A stretch of DNA of 61,949 nucleotides from an uncultured Collinsella sp. (GCA_900544645.1 UQWG01000004.1:1-61949), one strand, 5' to 3'. Shown: positions 6,196-15,530, counted from the stretch's first letter. A program made the numbers and translations. Notes: generated by a model not told the origin, from the letters alone.

Positions 6196-8556
6196 CTAAA
6201 CGCGGCGCTTAAGCTGGGCTCCACCCTCGCCGGGCATCAGGCGGCGCGCGTCGTAGACCGAGTCAACGCTGCTGATAGAGGCCAGCAGCGGATCCAGACC
6301 ACTCGCGTCCGAGATCTCGACCATAAAGCGCAGGGTTGCAATACCCTCGCGGTTGGTCGACGTGGCGGCAGAAAGGATATTGCCGCCCGCATCGCCAATG
6401 GCAATGGTGACATCCTTGAGCAGGCCCATGCGGTCCAGGCACTCGACCACGATCTCGACCTGGAAGAGGGTGTCGGCAGCGCCGTCCCACTCCACTTCGA
6501 TCATGCGCTCGGGATGCTCCATAAGACCCTTGACGTTGGGGCAGTTGGCGCGATGCACCGAAACGCCACGGCCGCGCGTGATGAAGCCGACGATATCGTC
6601 GCCCGTCACCGGATTGCAGCAATGCGCCAGACGGACCAGCAGGCCGCTGTTGCTCTCGCCCTTGACGATAATGCCGTTGCTGGCGCTCTTGCCGCGCTTT
6701 TGCGGCTTGCGGTTGGAGCCGCGGGCAGGCTGCTTGACGACCTCGGCAATGGCTTCGGTCTTGGTGAGCTGCTCCTCGGGCTTGGGGTCCAAGATTTGCT
6801 CGACCTTGTTACCCACGGCGCGCGGGGCAACCTTGCCGGCGCCGACGGCGGCAAACAGGTCCTCGAGCTGTTTGTAGTTAAATTGCTCCGCCACGGCGTT
6901 GAGCGCACGCGTGGATCGCGGCGTAGAGATGCCATACCCGCGCTTGCGCAGGTCCTTGGCCAGTATATCGCGGCCGGCAGCAGCGTCATCGTCTTTGGTC
7001 GCGGCGGCGAAATAACGGCGGATCTTTGACTTGGCCGAAGGTGTCTTGACGATCTTGAGCCAATCGCGCGATGGCTTGGAGCTCTTGTTCGTCAGAATTT
7101 CAACGCGGTCGCCCGTCTTAATCTCGTGCGTGAGCGGAGCCACCGCACCGTTGATCTTAGCGCCGACGCAGTGGTTGCCCACCTCGGTGTGAACGGCGTA
7201 GGCAAAGTCGAGCGGCGTGGAGCCGGCACGAAGCGCCATGACCTCGCCCTTGGGTGTAAAGACAAAGATCTCCTGGTCGAACAGATCAACCTTCAGCGAA
7301 TGCAGGTATTCCTTGGCGTCCGTAATCTCATCAGACGCTGCCCAATCGAGCGAATGCTTGAGCCAGTTAATCTGGTCGTCCAGACGCTGAGCGTCATTGG
7401 TCTTGGAAGCAGACGATCCGCCCGACTTCTTATAGAGCCAGTGGGCGGCAATGCCGTACTCGGCCTGCTCATGCATCTCGTAGGTTCGAATCTGAATCTC
7501 GAGCGGGCGGGCCGTGGGGCCGATAACCGTCGTATGGAGCGACTGGTAGTTATTGACCTTGGGCATGGCGATATAGTCTTTAAAGCGACCGGGCATGGGG
7601 TGCCACAGCGTATGCACCGCGCCGAGCGTGGAGTAACAATCGCGCACCGAATGCGTGATGACGCGCAGTGCCACCAGGTCGTAGATCTCGGAGAATTCCT
7701 TGCCCTTGCGCTTCATCTTTTGGTAGATGGACCAATAGTGCTTGGAGCGGCCATTGATCTGGAAGCCCTCCAGGCCAATGCGGTTGAGCTCGTCGGTGAG
7801 CGTCTTGATGGTCTCGGCCAGATAGCGCTCGCGAACCTCGCGCGACTCAGCCACCATGCGCGCGATGCGCTGGTAGGCGTCGGGCTCAAGGTAGAAGAAG
7901 GACAGGTCCTCGAGCTCCCATTTAATGGAGCTCATGCCCAGACGGTCGGCCAGAGGCGCATACACGTCCATAGTCTCGCGAGCCTTAAACAGGCGACGGT
8001 CCTCGCGAAGGGCCGCCAGCGTACGCATGTTATGCAGGCGGTCGGCAAGCTTAACGATAATGACGCGGATGTCCTTGGACATGGCGAGGAACATCTTGCG
8101 CAGCGTAAGCGCCTGCTTCTCGTCCATGCTGTCGACTTCGATGTTGGTGAGCTTGGTCACGCCATCGACGAGCTCGGCCACAGTATCGCCAAACAGGCCG
8201 GAAACATCGGCAAGCGAGGTCTCTGTATCCTCAACGGTATCGTGCAGCAGCGCGGCGCACACCACATCGCAGTCCATCTTGAGATCGGCCAAAATGATGG
8301 CAACCTCGACGGGATGGTTAATGTACATCTCGCCCGAGCGGCGCTTTTGGTTGCAGTGCTTCTCGGCGGCAAAGCAGTAGGCCTGCTCAACCTTAGAAAA
8401 GTCGTCCTCATTCATATACTTGAGGCACAGGCGCTCCAGCTTGTCGTAGCTGTCCGCCATAATCTCGGGCGGCAGCTCATCGGCATGCTTATAGTGCTCC
8501 ATCTCCGAGAACGGCTGGAGGGTGGAATCATGGGCGGTACGGGCTGCGGCATCCAT
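6196..8556 (-). CDS. relA: Bifunctional (p)ppGpp synthetase/hydrolase (RelA/SpoT, Rel)
   Basis: This 786-residue protein makes and degrades the stringent-response alarmones pppGpp and ppGpp. Domains in order: HD hydrolase with HPVEVA (81-86) and HDTVEDTE (from 105); synthetase with GRSKHYWSIYQKMKRK and YDLVALRVI (about 265-300); TGS (about 415-470, FVFTPKGEVM); a zinc-finger/helical region with the AHCCNPVTGDDIVGF motif; and a C-terminal ACT domain. An intact HDxxED motif indicates that hydrolase activity is kept, as expected for the single Rel of Gram-positive bacteria. It lies 15 bases after the RecJ-fusion gene, a common neighbour order (recJ-relA), so they are probably co-transcribed. Confidence 0.95.
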   Translation of the reverse strand: MDAAARTAHDSTLQPFSEMEHYKHADELPPEIMADSYDKLERLCLKYMNEDDFSKVEQAYCFAAEKHCNQKRRSGEMYINHPVEVAIILADLKMDCDVVCAALLHDTVEDTETSLADVSGLFGDTVAELVDGVTKLTNIEVDSMDEKQALTLRKMFLAMSKDIRVIIVKLADRLHNMRTLAALREDRRLFKARETMDVYAPLADRLGMSSIKWELEDLSFFYLEPDAYQRIARMVAESREVRERYLAETIKTLTDELNRIGLEGFQINGRSKHYWSIYQKMKRKGKEFSEIYDLVALRVITHSVRDCYSTLGAVHTLWHPMPGRFKDYIAMPKVNNYQSLHTTVIGPTARPLEIQIRTYEMHEQAEYGIAAHWLYKKSGGSSASKTNDAQRLDDQINWLKHSLDWAASDEITDAKEYLHSLKVDLFDQEIFVFTPKGEVMALRAGSTPLDFAYAVHTEVGNHCVGAKINGAVAPLTHEIKTGDRVEILTNKSSKPSRDWLKIVKTPSAKSKIRRYFAAATKDDDAAAGRDILAKDLRKRGYGISTPRSTRALNAVAEQFNYKQLEDLFAAVGAGKVAPRAVGNKVEQILDPKPEEQLTKTEAIAEVVKQPARGSNRKPQKRGKSASNGIIVKGESNSGLLVRLAHCCNPVTGDDIVGFITRGRGVSVHRANCPNVKGLMEHPERMIEVEWDGAADTLFQVEIVVECLDRMGLLKDVTIAIGDAGGNILSAATSTNREGIATLRFMVEISDASGLDPLLASISSVDSVYDARRLMPGEGGAQLKRRV

Positions 8557-8571
8557 CGAGGTCCCCTTCCC

Positions 8572-11500
8572 CTAAGCCCGCGGAACGATCGGGCGGTTAA
8601 CTTTGGCTAGCATATCAGAAGCGCACGAATCGAGCGCCCAGCTCCGGAAAGCCGAGAACTCCATGCGCGAGCGCAAGCCCTCCAAATAGCGAATCGACCT
8701 GCTCAATTGCACGCGGCCGGGGTTTTCGGCCATCGCGATGCGACGGGTGTCGTCAAACCCCGAAACGCGACAGAAACCAAGCTCTTCGAAGATTCCCAAG
8801 CCGCTTTCCACCGAGCGCTCGTCGACCGGCGTGCGAGCATCGATGGCAAGGCACATCTGCGCGATGTCGATATCGCTCGCGCTAAAGGAATCGTCCCCGG
8901 TCTTGCCGCGGTTGGAGCGCCACATGGTCTGCAACGCACGATAGAGCGTGACGAGCTCGTCGCGCTCGGGCGCATAGCAGTCGAGCAGGCGCTCGTTAAT
9001 GCGGGCGTCGCGCGACGAATAGAGCAGATGGATCACGGCGGGCTGGCCATCGCGACCGGCGCGGCCGCTCATCTGGTTAAACTCAATGCCGCCAAACGGC
9101 ATGTGATAGAGCACGACATGGCGAATATCGGGAAGGTTGACGCCCTCGCCAAAGGCAGATGTCGAGACGATGCAGCTGAGGCTGCCGTCTCGAAACGCCT
9201 CCTCTACGCGATGGCGGTCGGTGCGCGTAAGGCCCGCGTTATAGAACGCGATACGGGTCGCACAGTCGGGAACGCGTTTGCGTAGCGTCTTGGCAAGCGC
9301 CACAGACTGATCACGCGAGTTGACGTAGATGACGGTCTTCTCCCCCGTCGCGACGATGGACACCAGGCGGTTTTCGCGACTCGCAAGATCGCGGTCGTCC
9401 TCGAGCTGCAAGTTCTCACGCACGGTCTCGTCGACCACCGTACGGGTAATCGGCAGCACGCGGGCAAGCTCAGCAACGACCGGAGCCGTCGCGGTGGCCG
9501 TCGCCGCCATAACGACCGGGTCGCCCAGGGCTTTCAGGATATCGGGCATGTCGAGATAGGCACTGCGATCGCCGCCCTTGGCAAGACCGGCATGATGCGC
9601 CTCATCGATAACGACAAAACCGATGCGCCCCGAACGCGCAAAGCGGTCGCGGTGAATGGACAGGAACTCGGGCGTCGTGAGCACGATGCCGGTGCGGCCC
9701 GAAGCCAAGCCGGCAAACACATCATCGCGCGCCGCCTCCACGGTCTCGCCGGTCAGCACGCCTACGCCAATGCCGAGCGCGGCCATCGTCGACGAGAGGT
9801 GATAGGCCTGGTCGGCAACGAGCGCGCGCAGCGGATAGACAAAGATGCTCGCACGCCCGCGAAGGACCGCCTCACGCGCGGCGTGAACATGGAAGATAAG
9901 AGACTTGCCGCGGCCCGTTCCCATAACGGCCAAAACGCTCTGGTGGTCGGCGAGCGCGTCGAGTGCCTCGACCTGCGCGCGGTGCGGCTGGTTCGAGCCG
10001 ATAAAGCTATGGATAAGCGAGCGCGTCAGCTCGGTATAAGAAAGCTGGGCGAGCGTCTCGCGTTTACGCGACTCCAGGCGCGGGCCAGAATCCGCCGGTT
10101 GCACCCCACGGCGAAGCTCACATGCCGGATCGTCGACGCTGGACAGCGTGGTATCGCGGACCAGAACATCCTTGATCATGAGCTTGGGCTTCACACGCCC
10201 CTGCCAATGCTCGGCCACGGCCTCGAACACCAAATCGACGGCGCTATCGCAGTTGATGAGCTTATCGATTTGCGGCACGCGGAACATAATGGCCGGCACG
10301 CTCGCGGCGCCATCGGTCGCCACAAAGCGCATGTGCTCGCCGGTTTTGCCCACCACGGCGCGATCGCACATCGTCACGCCCTCGGCGGCCAGCAGCGGCA
10401 CCTTGTTGCCCTGGCCAAACGGCTCAAGACGGGAAATCTGCTCTATAGTCTCGATATTCAGCTCGGAAAGGTCGACCGTGGCGGCAACCTCGTCGATGTC
10501 TTCAAAGTCCTCGGCGGGAATCTCCGATAGCACGGCGGAAAGGCGACGACGGAACTCGTCGAGCTTGGATGCCTCGATGGTCACACCCACCGCACCGGCA
10601 TGTCCGCCGCGACGAATCAGCAGGTCGGAACAGCGCTCGACGGCGTCAAACAGGTTAACTTTGCCCACCGAGCGACCAGAGCCGCGCGCGATACCGTCCT
10701 CGATCGAGAACAGCAGCGCCGGCACGTGATAACGGTTGGTCAGACGGCTTGCCACGATGCCCTTGACACCCTCGTGCCAGCCTTCGCCGCCCACGACGAT
10801 CGCGCGCCCGCCGTCATAGGTCTCCTCGACCTTTGCCATGGCGTCGCGCGTGAGCTCCGCCTCGATCTCACGGCGCTGGCGGTTGATTTCCTCGAGCTCA
10901 GCCGCCAGCGCGCTTGCTTCGATGGGATTGCGGGCAAGCAGCAGGTCGAGCGCCAGCTTGGGATCGGCCATGCGACCGGCAGCGTTTAAGCGGGGAATGA
11001 GCGAGAATGACAGGCCATCCGCCGTAATGCTCGAAAGATCGGCCTTGGCAAGTGCGGCAAGCGCGATATAGCCGGGACGGGCCGTCACGCGCATCTGCTG
11101 GATGCCCTCGGCGACCAGCGCGCGGTTCTCGGGCGTCAGCGGCATCATGTCGGATACGGTGCCCAGCGCCGCGACCTCGGTCAGCGAACGCCAATACGAC
11201 GGCTTGCCCAGGCGCTCGCCCAGAACCTGCACCAGCTTGAGCGCCACGCCGGCACCGGCAAGCTCACGCGAAGGGCCCTCGTCCTCGAGCTTAGGGTCGG
11301 TCAGGGGCACACCCTGCGGCACCTGGTCGGAGGGCTCGTGATGATCCGTGACCACCAGCTCGATCCCCAGGCTCTCCAGATAGGAAACCTCTTCCTTGGC
11401 GGCAATGCCGTTGTCGACGGTCACGATCAGCTGAGGATGAGCGAGCTCATTAACGCGGTCGAGCGCCGCACGCGACAAGCCATAGCCCTCGTCAAAGCGA

Positions 11501-11859
11501 TGCGGAATAAACGGCGTTACATCGGCGCCAAACGTGCGCAGTGCCTCGGTCAGCAGACAAGTCGACGTAATACCGTCGACATCGAAGTCGCCGAAGACGG
11601 CAATGTGCTCGTGGTTGCGAATGGCACGCTCAACACGGTCGGCAACGACCGACATACCCGGAATAATGAGCGGGTCGGCCCAATCGCGGTCGAGCGAAGG
11701 CGTCAAAAACAGCTGGCCCTCCTCAATGGAGCCAATGCCGTGCGCGACCATGATGCGCGCCACCAGCCCGGGAATGCCCAGACCAGCCGAAAGCTCCTTT
11801 TCGAGCTCGGGGTTTTGCCGAGCGACCGCCCAGCGATGTGTCGTCTTAAGCGATGACAT
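8572..11859 (-). CDS. recJ: RecJ exonuclease fused to a RecQ/DEAD-type helicase
   Basis: This 1095-residue protein joins two usually separate activities. Residues 1-570 are RecJ, a 5'-3' single-strand exonuclease: GDFDVDGITS (90-99), VTVDN (147-151), TDHHEPS (171-177), the DHHA1 motif GGHAGAVGV (418-426) and an OB-like region to about 570. Residues 605-1095 are a superfamily II helicase: motif I GTGRGKS (647-653), motif II DEAH (752-755), motif III ATATAT (786-791) and motif VI QMSGRAGRDG (929-938). I start it at the ATG 11859, which gives a normal RecJ N-terminus; the ribosome-binding site is weak and the start overlaps a small upstream ORF (11846-11911). The relA-like gene follows 15 bases later. 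RecQ-RecJ co-operation in DNA-end resection is well known, which suggests a fused resection machine. Confidence 0.93.
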   Translation of the reverse strand: MSSLKTTHRWAVARQNPELEKELSAGLGIPGLVARIMVAHGIGSIEEGQLFLTPSLDRDWADPLIIPGMSVVADRVERAIRNHEHIAVFGDFDVDGITSTCLLTEALRTFGADVTPFIPHRFDEGYGLSRAALDRVNELAHPQLIVTVDNGIAAKEEVSYLESLGIELVVTDHHEPSDQVPQGVPLTDPKLEDEGPSRELAGAGVALKLVQVLGERLGKPSYWRSLTEVAALGTVSDMMPLTPENRALVAEGIQQMRVTARPGYIALAALAKADLSSITADGLSFSLIPRLNAAGRMADPKLALDLLLARNPIEASALAAELEEINRQRREIEAELTRDAMAKVEETYDGGRAIVVGGEGWHEGVKGIVASRLTNRYHVPALLFSIEDGIARGSGRSVGKVNLFDAVERCSDLLIRRGGHAGAVGVTIEASKLDEFRRRLSAVLSEIPAEDFEDIDEVAATVDLSELNIETIEQISRLEPFGQGNKVPLLAAEGVTMCDRAVVGKTGEHMRFVATDGAASVPAIMFRVPQIDKLINCDSAVDLVFEAVAEHWQGRVKPKLMIKDVLVRDTTLSSVDDPACELRRGVQPADSGPRLESRKRETLAQLSYTELTRSLIHSFIGSNQPHRAQVEALDALADHQSVLAVMGTGRGKSLIFHVHAAREAVLRGRASIFVYPLRALVADQAYHLSSTMAALGIGVGVLTGETVEAARDDVFAGLASGRTGIVLTTPEFLSIHRDRFARSGRIGFVVIDEAHHAGLAKGGDRSAYLDMPDILKALGDPVVMAATATATAPVVAELARVLPITRTVVDETVRENLQLEDDRDLASRENRLVSIVATGEKTVIYVNSRDQSVALAKTLRKRVPDCATRIAFYNAGLTRTDRHRVEEAFRDGSLSCIVSTSAFGEGVNLPDIRHVVLYHMPFGGIEFNQMSGRAGRDGQPAVIHLLYSSRDARINERLLDCYAPERDELVTLYRALQTMWRSNRGKTGDDSFSASDIDIAQMCLAIDARTPVDERSVESGLGIFEELGFCRVSGFDDTRRIAMAENPGRVQLSRSIRYLEGLRSRMEFSAFRSWALDSCASDMLAKVNRPIVPRA

Positions 11860-11911
11860 AGGCGCCCACCCCCGATAGGGGCAGGTCGCCGCGATACCTC
11901 TCACGGTCCAT
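11846..11911 (-). CDS. Possible 21-codon leader ORF overlapping recJ
   Basis: ATG at 11911, preceded by AGAGG nine bases upstream, opens a 21-codon frame ending in TAA at 11846. It runs 14 bases past the recJ ATG in a different frame. The peptide (M-D-R-E-R-Y-R-G-D-L-P-L...) resembles nothing I know. Because recJ has only a poor ribosome-binding site of its own, translation could be coupled through this ORF. It may equally be chance. Confidence 0.35.
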   Translation of the reverse strand: MDRERYRGDLPLSGVGAYVIA

Positions 11912-11967
11912 AGCGATGAGTCCTCTGTGTATGCCCGCTTCGGCAGGCAGATCTGTTGAACGGATTT

Positions 11968-11973
11968 ATTATA
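11968..11973 (-). promoter_or_regulatory. Probable -10 element (TATAAT) for recJ-relA
   Basis: A perfect TATAAT lies on the minus strand, about 57 bases before the small leader ORF and 109 bases before the recJ start. No consensus -35 is seen at 16-18 bases (the region is GTTTTGCG). It is in the divergent gap (11912-12133) shared with the plus-strand transporter gene; I see nothing else there. Confidence 0.45.
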
Positions 11974-12133
11974 CCGTGCAGTACGGACGCAAAACGCCGC
12001 GGTGCGTCGCGGTTTCGGCAAACGATGGCGGTAATGGCCTCGAAATAATCGAGCGTTTCAGCCGCACGGACACATACGAGCGTCTAGCATATCCATACAA
12101 ACAAGTTCGCGGATAAAGGGAGTCACGGGGCAT

Positions 12134-13132
12134 ATGAAGCAATGGGCTGGACTGGGAAAGTTCCTCGCGGGGCATATGCAGATCATCGTTCCGATTTGCG
12201 TGGCGCTCGGCGTGCTCTTTCCCCAGCAGATCGGCGTGCTCAAGCCCATTGTTCCCGCCCTCTTCGCCTTTATGACGTTTCAGGGTGCGCTCAGCAACAC
12301 CTTTCACCAGGTAGCCGAGGTGTTCCACCGTCCGCTGCACCTGATTCTGGCGTTGCTGGTCTCGGCAGTGCTTATTCCCATCGCGGCCTATGCCATGGGA
12401 TCGTTGTTCTTTGGTTCCAATCCCAACCTTGTCTGCGGCATCGTGCTCGAGTACAGCGTGCCCGTGGCCGTCACCGCTTTTATGTGGATCAGCATGTTCG
12501 GCGGCAACGGCCCGCTCGCGCTCACCATCATCCTGACGTCCTCGGTTATCTCCCCTGTGACGATTCCGCTCACGCTGAAGCTCTTGCTGGGTGCCACCGT
12601 CTCGATCGATGTGCCGAGCATGATGCAGGACATGGCCTTTATGATCGCCATCCCCGCCGTGCTCGGCATCGTGATCAACGAGCTCACGCGTGGATGGGGA
12701 CACGAGAAGCTCTCCCCCGCGCTTTCGCCCGCCTGCAAGTTCATGATGATGGGCGTCATCACGTCCAACTCCACCGCCATGAGCGAGTACGTGCTGCACA
12801 TGAACGCGGTGCGCCTAGAAGTCGCCCTCTTTATTTTGACCTTCGCCATCAGCGGCTTTGTCGTCGGTTTTCTGGCCGCCCGTGCGCTCCATCTGCCATA
12901 TAGCGAGACGACTACCATGTGCTTTACCTGCGGCATGCGTAACATCTCTTCGGGCGCCGTCATCGCCACGCAGTACTTTCCGGGCGAAGTCGTGTTTCCC
13001 GTCATGTGCGGAACGCTGTTTCAGCAGATACTCGCCTCGCTTATCGGACATCTCTTTGAGCGTCTGACCGGCGAGGAGCGCGCCGCCCAGCGCAAGCGGG
13101 TCGAGGCCGGCCGTGACGCCATGGCACGCTAG
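12134..13132 (+). CDS. Bile acid:sodium symporter (BASS) family transporter
   Basis: This 332-residue integral membrane protein has about nine to ten hydrophobic segments and the BASS/SBF-family pattern (EYSVPVAVTAFMWISMFGGN; CFTCGMRNISSGAVIA near the C-terminus). Family members carry bile acids, pantoate, keto acids or other organic anions with sodium. A bile-salt role is tempting in a gut organism, but the bacterial family is broad and the substrate cannot be read from sequence. GGGG lies just before the ATG. It is divergent from recJ and convergent with the GalT-like gene, so it stands alone. Confidence 0.85.
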   Translation: MKQWAGLGKFLAGHMQIIVPICVALGVLFPQQIGVLKPIVPALFAFMTFQGALSNTFHQVAEVFHRPLHLILALLVSAVLIPIAAYAMGSLFFGSNPNLVCGIVLEYSVPVAVTAFMWISMFGGNGPLALTIILTSSVISPVTIPLTLKLLLGATVSIDVPSMMQDMAFMIAIPAVLGIVINELTRGWGHEKLSPALSPACKFMMMGVITSNSTAMSEYVLHMNAVRLEVALFILTFAISGFVVGFLAARALHLPYSETTTMCFTCGMRNISSGAVIATQYFPGEVVFPVMCGTLFQQILASLIGHLFERLTGEERAAQRKRVEAGRDAMAR

Positions 13133-13162
13133 ACTGTCCGCATTACGCGGGTGTTAGTCTTG

Positions 13163-13960
13163 CTATACGAGCGTTTCCAGATGCGCACGCAGGCACTCAG
13201 CATCGATATCGAGCGTGGTCTCAGCAATGACCTGGGCCAGACGATAGCCCACAAAGTAGGGCGATACCACCCAACGTGGCAGCGCCTTGGCAATGGTCCG
13301 GCCGTCTATGTGGTAGAAGAACAAGTTGTACGACTCCGCGCGACCACCGTGGTGCTCGTTCAGGATATAGCGCAGAGCCACCTGAATCGCATCGGCGAAG
13401 AGATCCGCCTCGGCTTGGTCTCTCGTGTCATCGCTGGCAGCGATTCCCTGCGGGGCTGAAACGTTGACCTCAAAGAACCCCATGATGGGTTCGGTTGAGA
13501 TGCTGACCGAGATCCTCCCCTGTTGCCAGACATTGATGCCTTCGAAATTGGCAGAAGTCAGCGAAGTGTAGCCGTCTTCCTGCTCCAAACCCACAATCTG
13601 CATGTGCGGATGAACGAGACTACCGCCCGAAAGCGGACCCTTGTTCTTGTACATGAGCACGCTTCGATACTGCTGTGAATCGATCATCTGCTGCCAGCAA
13701 CCCAGGGCAAACCGCATCACATGGTGGAGTTCATCCGGCTCATAGGTCACCAGGTCGGCATCGTGATCGGACGACTCGATCAGCACGGTTTGACGGGTGG
13801 CGCGCAGGGTCTTGAACTTATTCTCGAGCCAAATGCAATCGCCATCACGGCGAATGATGTCGGTGAGCCCTTCTGTATCGCAAAAGGGACACGCGGTGCC
13901 GGGACGACGGTTGTCGTCGGGCTTACCGTTCGCCTGCTGAACGTCAAATACCAGCGCCAC
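13163..13960 (-). CDS. DUF4931 / GalT-like HIT-fold protein
   Basis: This 265-residue protein resembles the DUF4931 branch of galactose-1-phosphate uridylyltransferase-like (HIT superfamily) proteins. A zinc-type CxxC is at Cys24-Cys27 (CPFCDTEG), and HPHMQ at 117-121 matches the catalytic HPHxQ of GalT, the second histidine being the nucleotidylated residue in that family. No substrate is known. It starts three bases after the cutC stop codon, so the two are translated from one message. No Leloir-pathway genes are adjacent, so I do not call it galT. Confidence 0.75.
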   Translation of the reverse strand: MALVFDVQQANGKPDDNRRPGTACPFCDTEGLTDIIRRDGDCIWLENKFKTLRATRQTVLIESSDHDADLVTYEPDELHHVMRFALGCWQQMIDSQQYRSVLMYKNKGPLSGGSLVHPHMQIVGLEQEDGYTSLTSANFEGINVWQQGRISVSISTEPIMGFFEVNVSAPQGIAASDDTRDQAEADLFADAIQVALRYILNEHHGGRAESYNLFFYHIDGRTIAKALPRWVVSPYFVGYRLAQVIAETTLDIDAECLRAHLETLV

Positions 13961-13963
13961 GGG

Positions 13964-14641
13964 TTATACCTCCAGCGGCACGATCTTGGTGCCATGGAGC
14001 TCGGAGACGCCCAGTGCCGCCGCCACGGTATCGCGGTTGGCCGTGGAAATGCTGCCGCCGGGAAGGATGATCAAGCGGTCGCCCGCATACTCGATCAAGC
14101 GGGCCAAGTTTTCGAAGTTGTCCTCGATCGGCGTACCGGCAGCGCCACCATGCGTCAGGATGCGTGTGATGCCGCAGTCGGCGAGTGTGTCAATCGCGTC
14201 GAGCTGAGCCTCGGGCGAGAGCTGGTCAAATGCCATGTGGAAGGTGATGTCGATGGGCTCACGCTTACATTCCTCGGTCGCGCAGCCCGCAGCCATCAGG
14301 AGGGCGCCAAGCGTAAGCTCGTCGAGCGCCCATCCGCCAGCGCAGGGCTTGCAGCAGCCAAAGACCAAGCCGTCAACGCCGGCGCTTACGGCAAGGCCCA
14401 GGTCCATCTCCATCATGCGCAACTCGTCCTGGTTGTAGTGAAAGTCGCCGCCACGCGGACGGATCATGCACATCACCCGTGCATCGTGTTCGTGGGCATA
14501 GTTAACCGTAGCGCTGATAACGCCGGCCGAGGGCGTGGTACCACCGACGGCAAGGTTGTCGCACAGCTCAATGCGTCTTGCACCGGCATCGATAGCCGAC
14601 GGCACCCGCTCAAAGTTCTCAGCACAAAACTCGTACAGCAT
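13964..14641 (-). CDS. cutC: CutC family protein
   Basis: This 225-residue TIM-barrel protein of the CutC family begins MLYEFCAENFERV and contains ARRIELCDNLAVGGTTPS, the typical MCMIRPRGGDFHY segment, FGCC and the C-terminal ILPGGSI. CutC was first linked to copper tolerance, but its biochemical role is unsettled. I use the ATG at 14641, which follows a GGGGG ribosome-binding site and gives the normal N-terminus; an upstream frame extension has no support. Operon with the downstream GalT-like gene. Confidence 0.93.
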   Translation of the reverse strand: MLYEFCAENFERVPSAIDAGARRIELCDNLAVGGTTPSAGVISATVNYAHEHDARVMCMIRPRGGDFHYNQDELRMMEMDLGLAVSAGVDGLVFGCCKPCAGGWALDELTLGALLMAAGCATEECKREPIDITFHMAFDQLSPEAQLDAIDTLADCGITRILTHGGAAGTPIEDNFENLARLIEYAGDRLIILPGGSISTANRDTVAAALGVSELHGTKIVPLEV

Positions 14642-14699
14642 AGATAGACCCCCAAAGACAGCAGATGTTTTCCGACGGGCATTGTCACACATCCCAATG

Positions 14700-14768
14700 A
14701 AGTTGCGGTGGAATAGGGACTGTTTTGGCGTCTAGCGCCCCCATTTAGTCCCTATTTCACCGCAACTT
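14700..14768. repeat. 69-bp palindromic element
   Basis: Arms AAGTTGCGGTGGAATAGGGACT (14700-14721, split here as two adjoining 11-mers) and its complement (14747-14768) pair 21 of 22 positions. A smaller GGCG/CGCC stem (from about 14727) lies inside. It is placed between cutC and the livF terminator and codes for nothing. The size and symmetry suggest a REP/MITE-like dispersed element rather than a simple terminator. Confidence 0.8.
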
Positions 14769-14806
14769 AAAAGGGGGCGCTGACCGGGTTGGTCAGCGCC
14801 CCCTTT
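14766..14806 (-). terminator. Rho-independent terminator of the liv operon
   Basis: A perfect 16-bp stem (AAAGGGGGCGCTGACC with its complement), loop of five, is followed on the minus strand by CTTTTAAG. It begins 10 bases after the livF stop. Confidence 0.85.
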
Positions 14807-14816
14807 GTTGAATGGA

Positions 14817-15530
14817 TTAACCGCCCAGATAGGCCTTGCGCACGTTGTCGTCGTGCAGGAGCTCTTGGCCGGTACCGGTCATGGTGATCTTGCCGGTCTC
14901 GAGCACGTAGCCGCGCGTGGCGATGGAAAGCGCCATCTGCGCGTTTTGCTCAACCAGAAGCACCGTGGTGCCGGCCTTGTGCAGGTCCTCGACAATCTGG
15001 AAGATCTGTTCGATCAGAATCGGTGCCAAACCCATGGAAGGTTCGTCGAGCATAAGCAGTTTGGGGTTACTCATAAGGGCGCGCCCCATAACGAGCATCT
15101 GCTGCTCGCCGCCTGAAAGGGTACCGGCAACCTGGCGACGACGTTCCTTCAGGCGCGGGAACTGCTCGTAGACACGCTCCAGGCCCGGGGCAATTGTGGA
15201 CTTGGGCTGTGTATAGGCGCCCATCTCCAGGTTCTCCTCGACCGTCATCTGCAAAAAGGCGCGGCGGCCCTCGGGAACCTGGGCCAAGCCCTTACCCACC
15301 AGCTTGTCGGCAGGCGTATGGGTAATGTCCTCGCCCATAAACTTGATGGAGCCGGTCTTGGAGCGCAGCAGGCCCGAGACGGTCTTGAGCGTTGTGGACT
15401 TGCCGGCACCGTTGGCACCGATCAGGGCCACGATCTCGCCCTCGTTAACGTTAAAGGAGATGTCCTTGATGGCGTGGATGGCGCCGTACCAGACGTTGAT
15501 GTTGTAGACGGAAAGCATCGGCTCTGCCAT
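14817..15530 (-). CDS. livF: Branched-chain amino acid ABC transporter, ATP-binding protein LivF
   Basis: This 237-residue ABC ATPase is one of the two nucleotide-binding subunits that power leucine/isoleucine/valine import. Walker A GANGAGKST, signature LSGGEQQM and Walker B LLMLDEPSMG are intact. The family-specific segment SMGLAPILIEQIFQIV identifies LivF rather than LivG. It is last in livJHMGF, and its ATG touches the livG stop codon. A strong terminator follows. Confidence 0.95.
   Translation of the reverse strand: MAEPMLSVYNINVWYGAIHAIKDISFNVNEGEIVALIGANGAGKSTTLKTVSGLLRSKTGSIKFMGEDITHTPADKLVGKGLAQVPEGRRAFLQMTVEENLEMGAYTQPKSTIAPGLERVYEQFPRLKERRRQVAGTLSGGEQQMLVMGRALMSNPKLLMLDEPSMGLAPILIEQIFQIVEDLHKAGTTVLLVEQNAQMALSIATRGYVLETGKITMTGTGQELLHDDNVRKAYLGG

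Noticed and set aside
13163..13960. galT (Leloir pathway)
   Set aside because: HPHxQ is present, but length and context match DUF4931, and no galK or galE is nearby.
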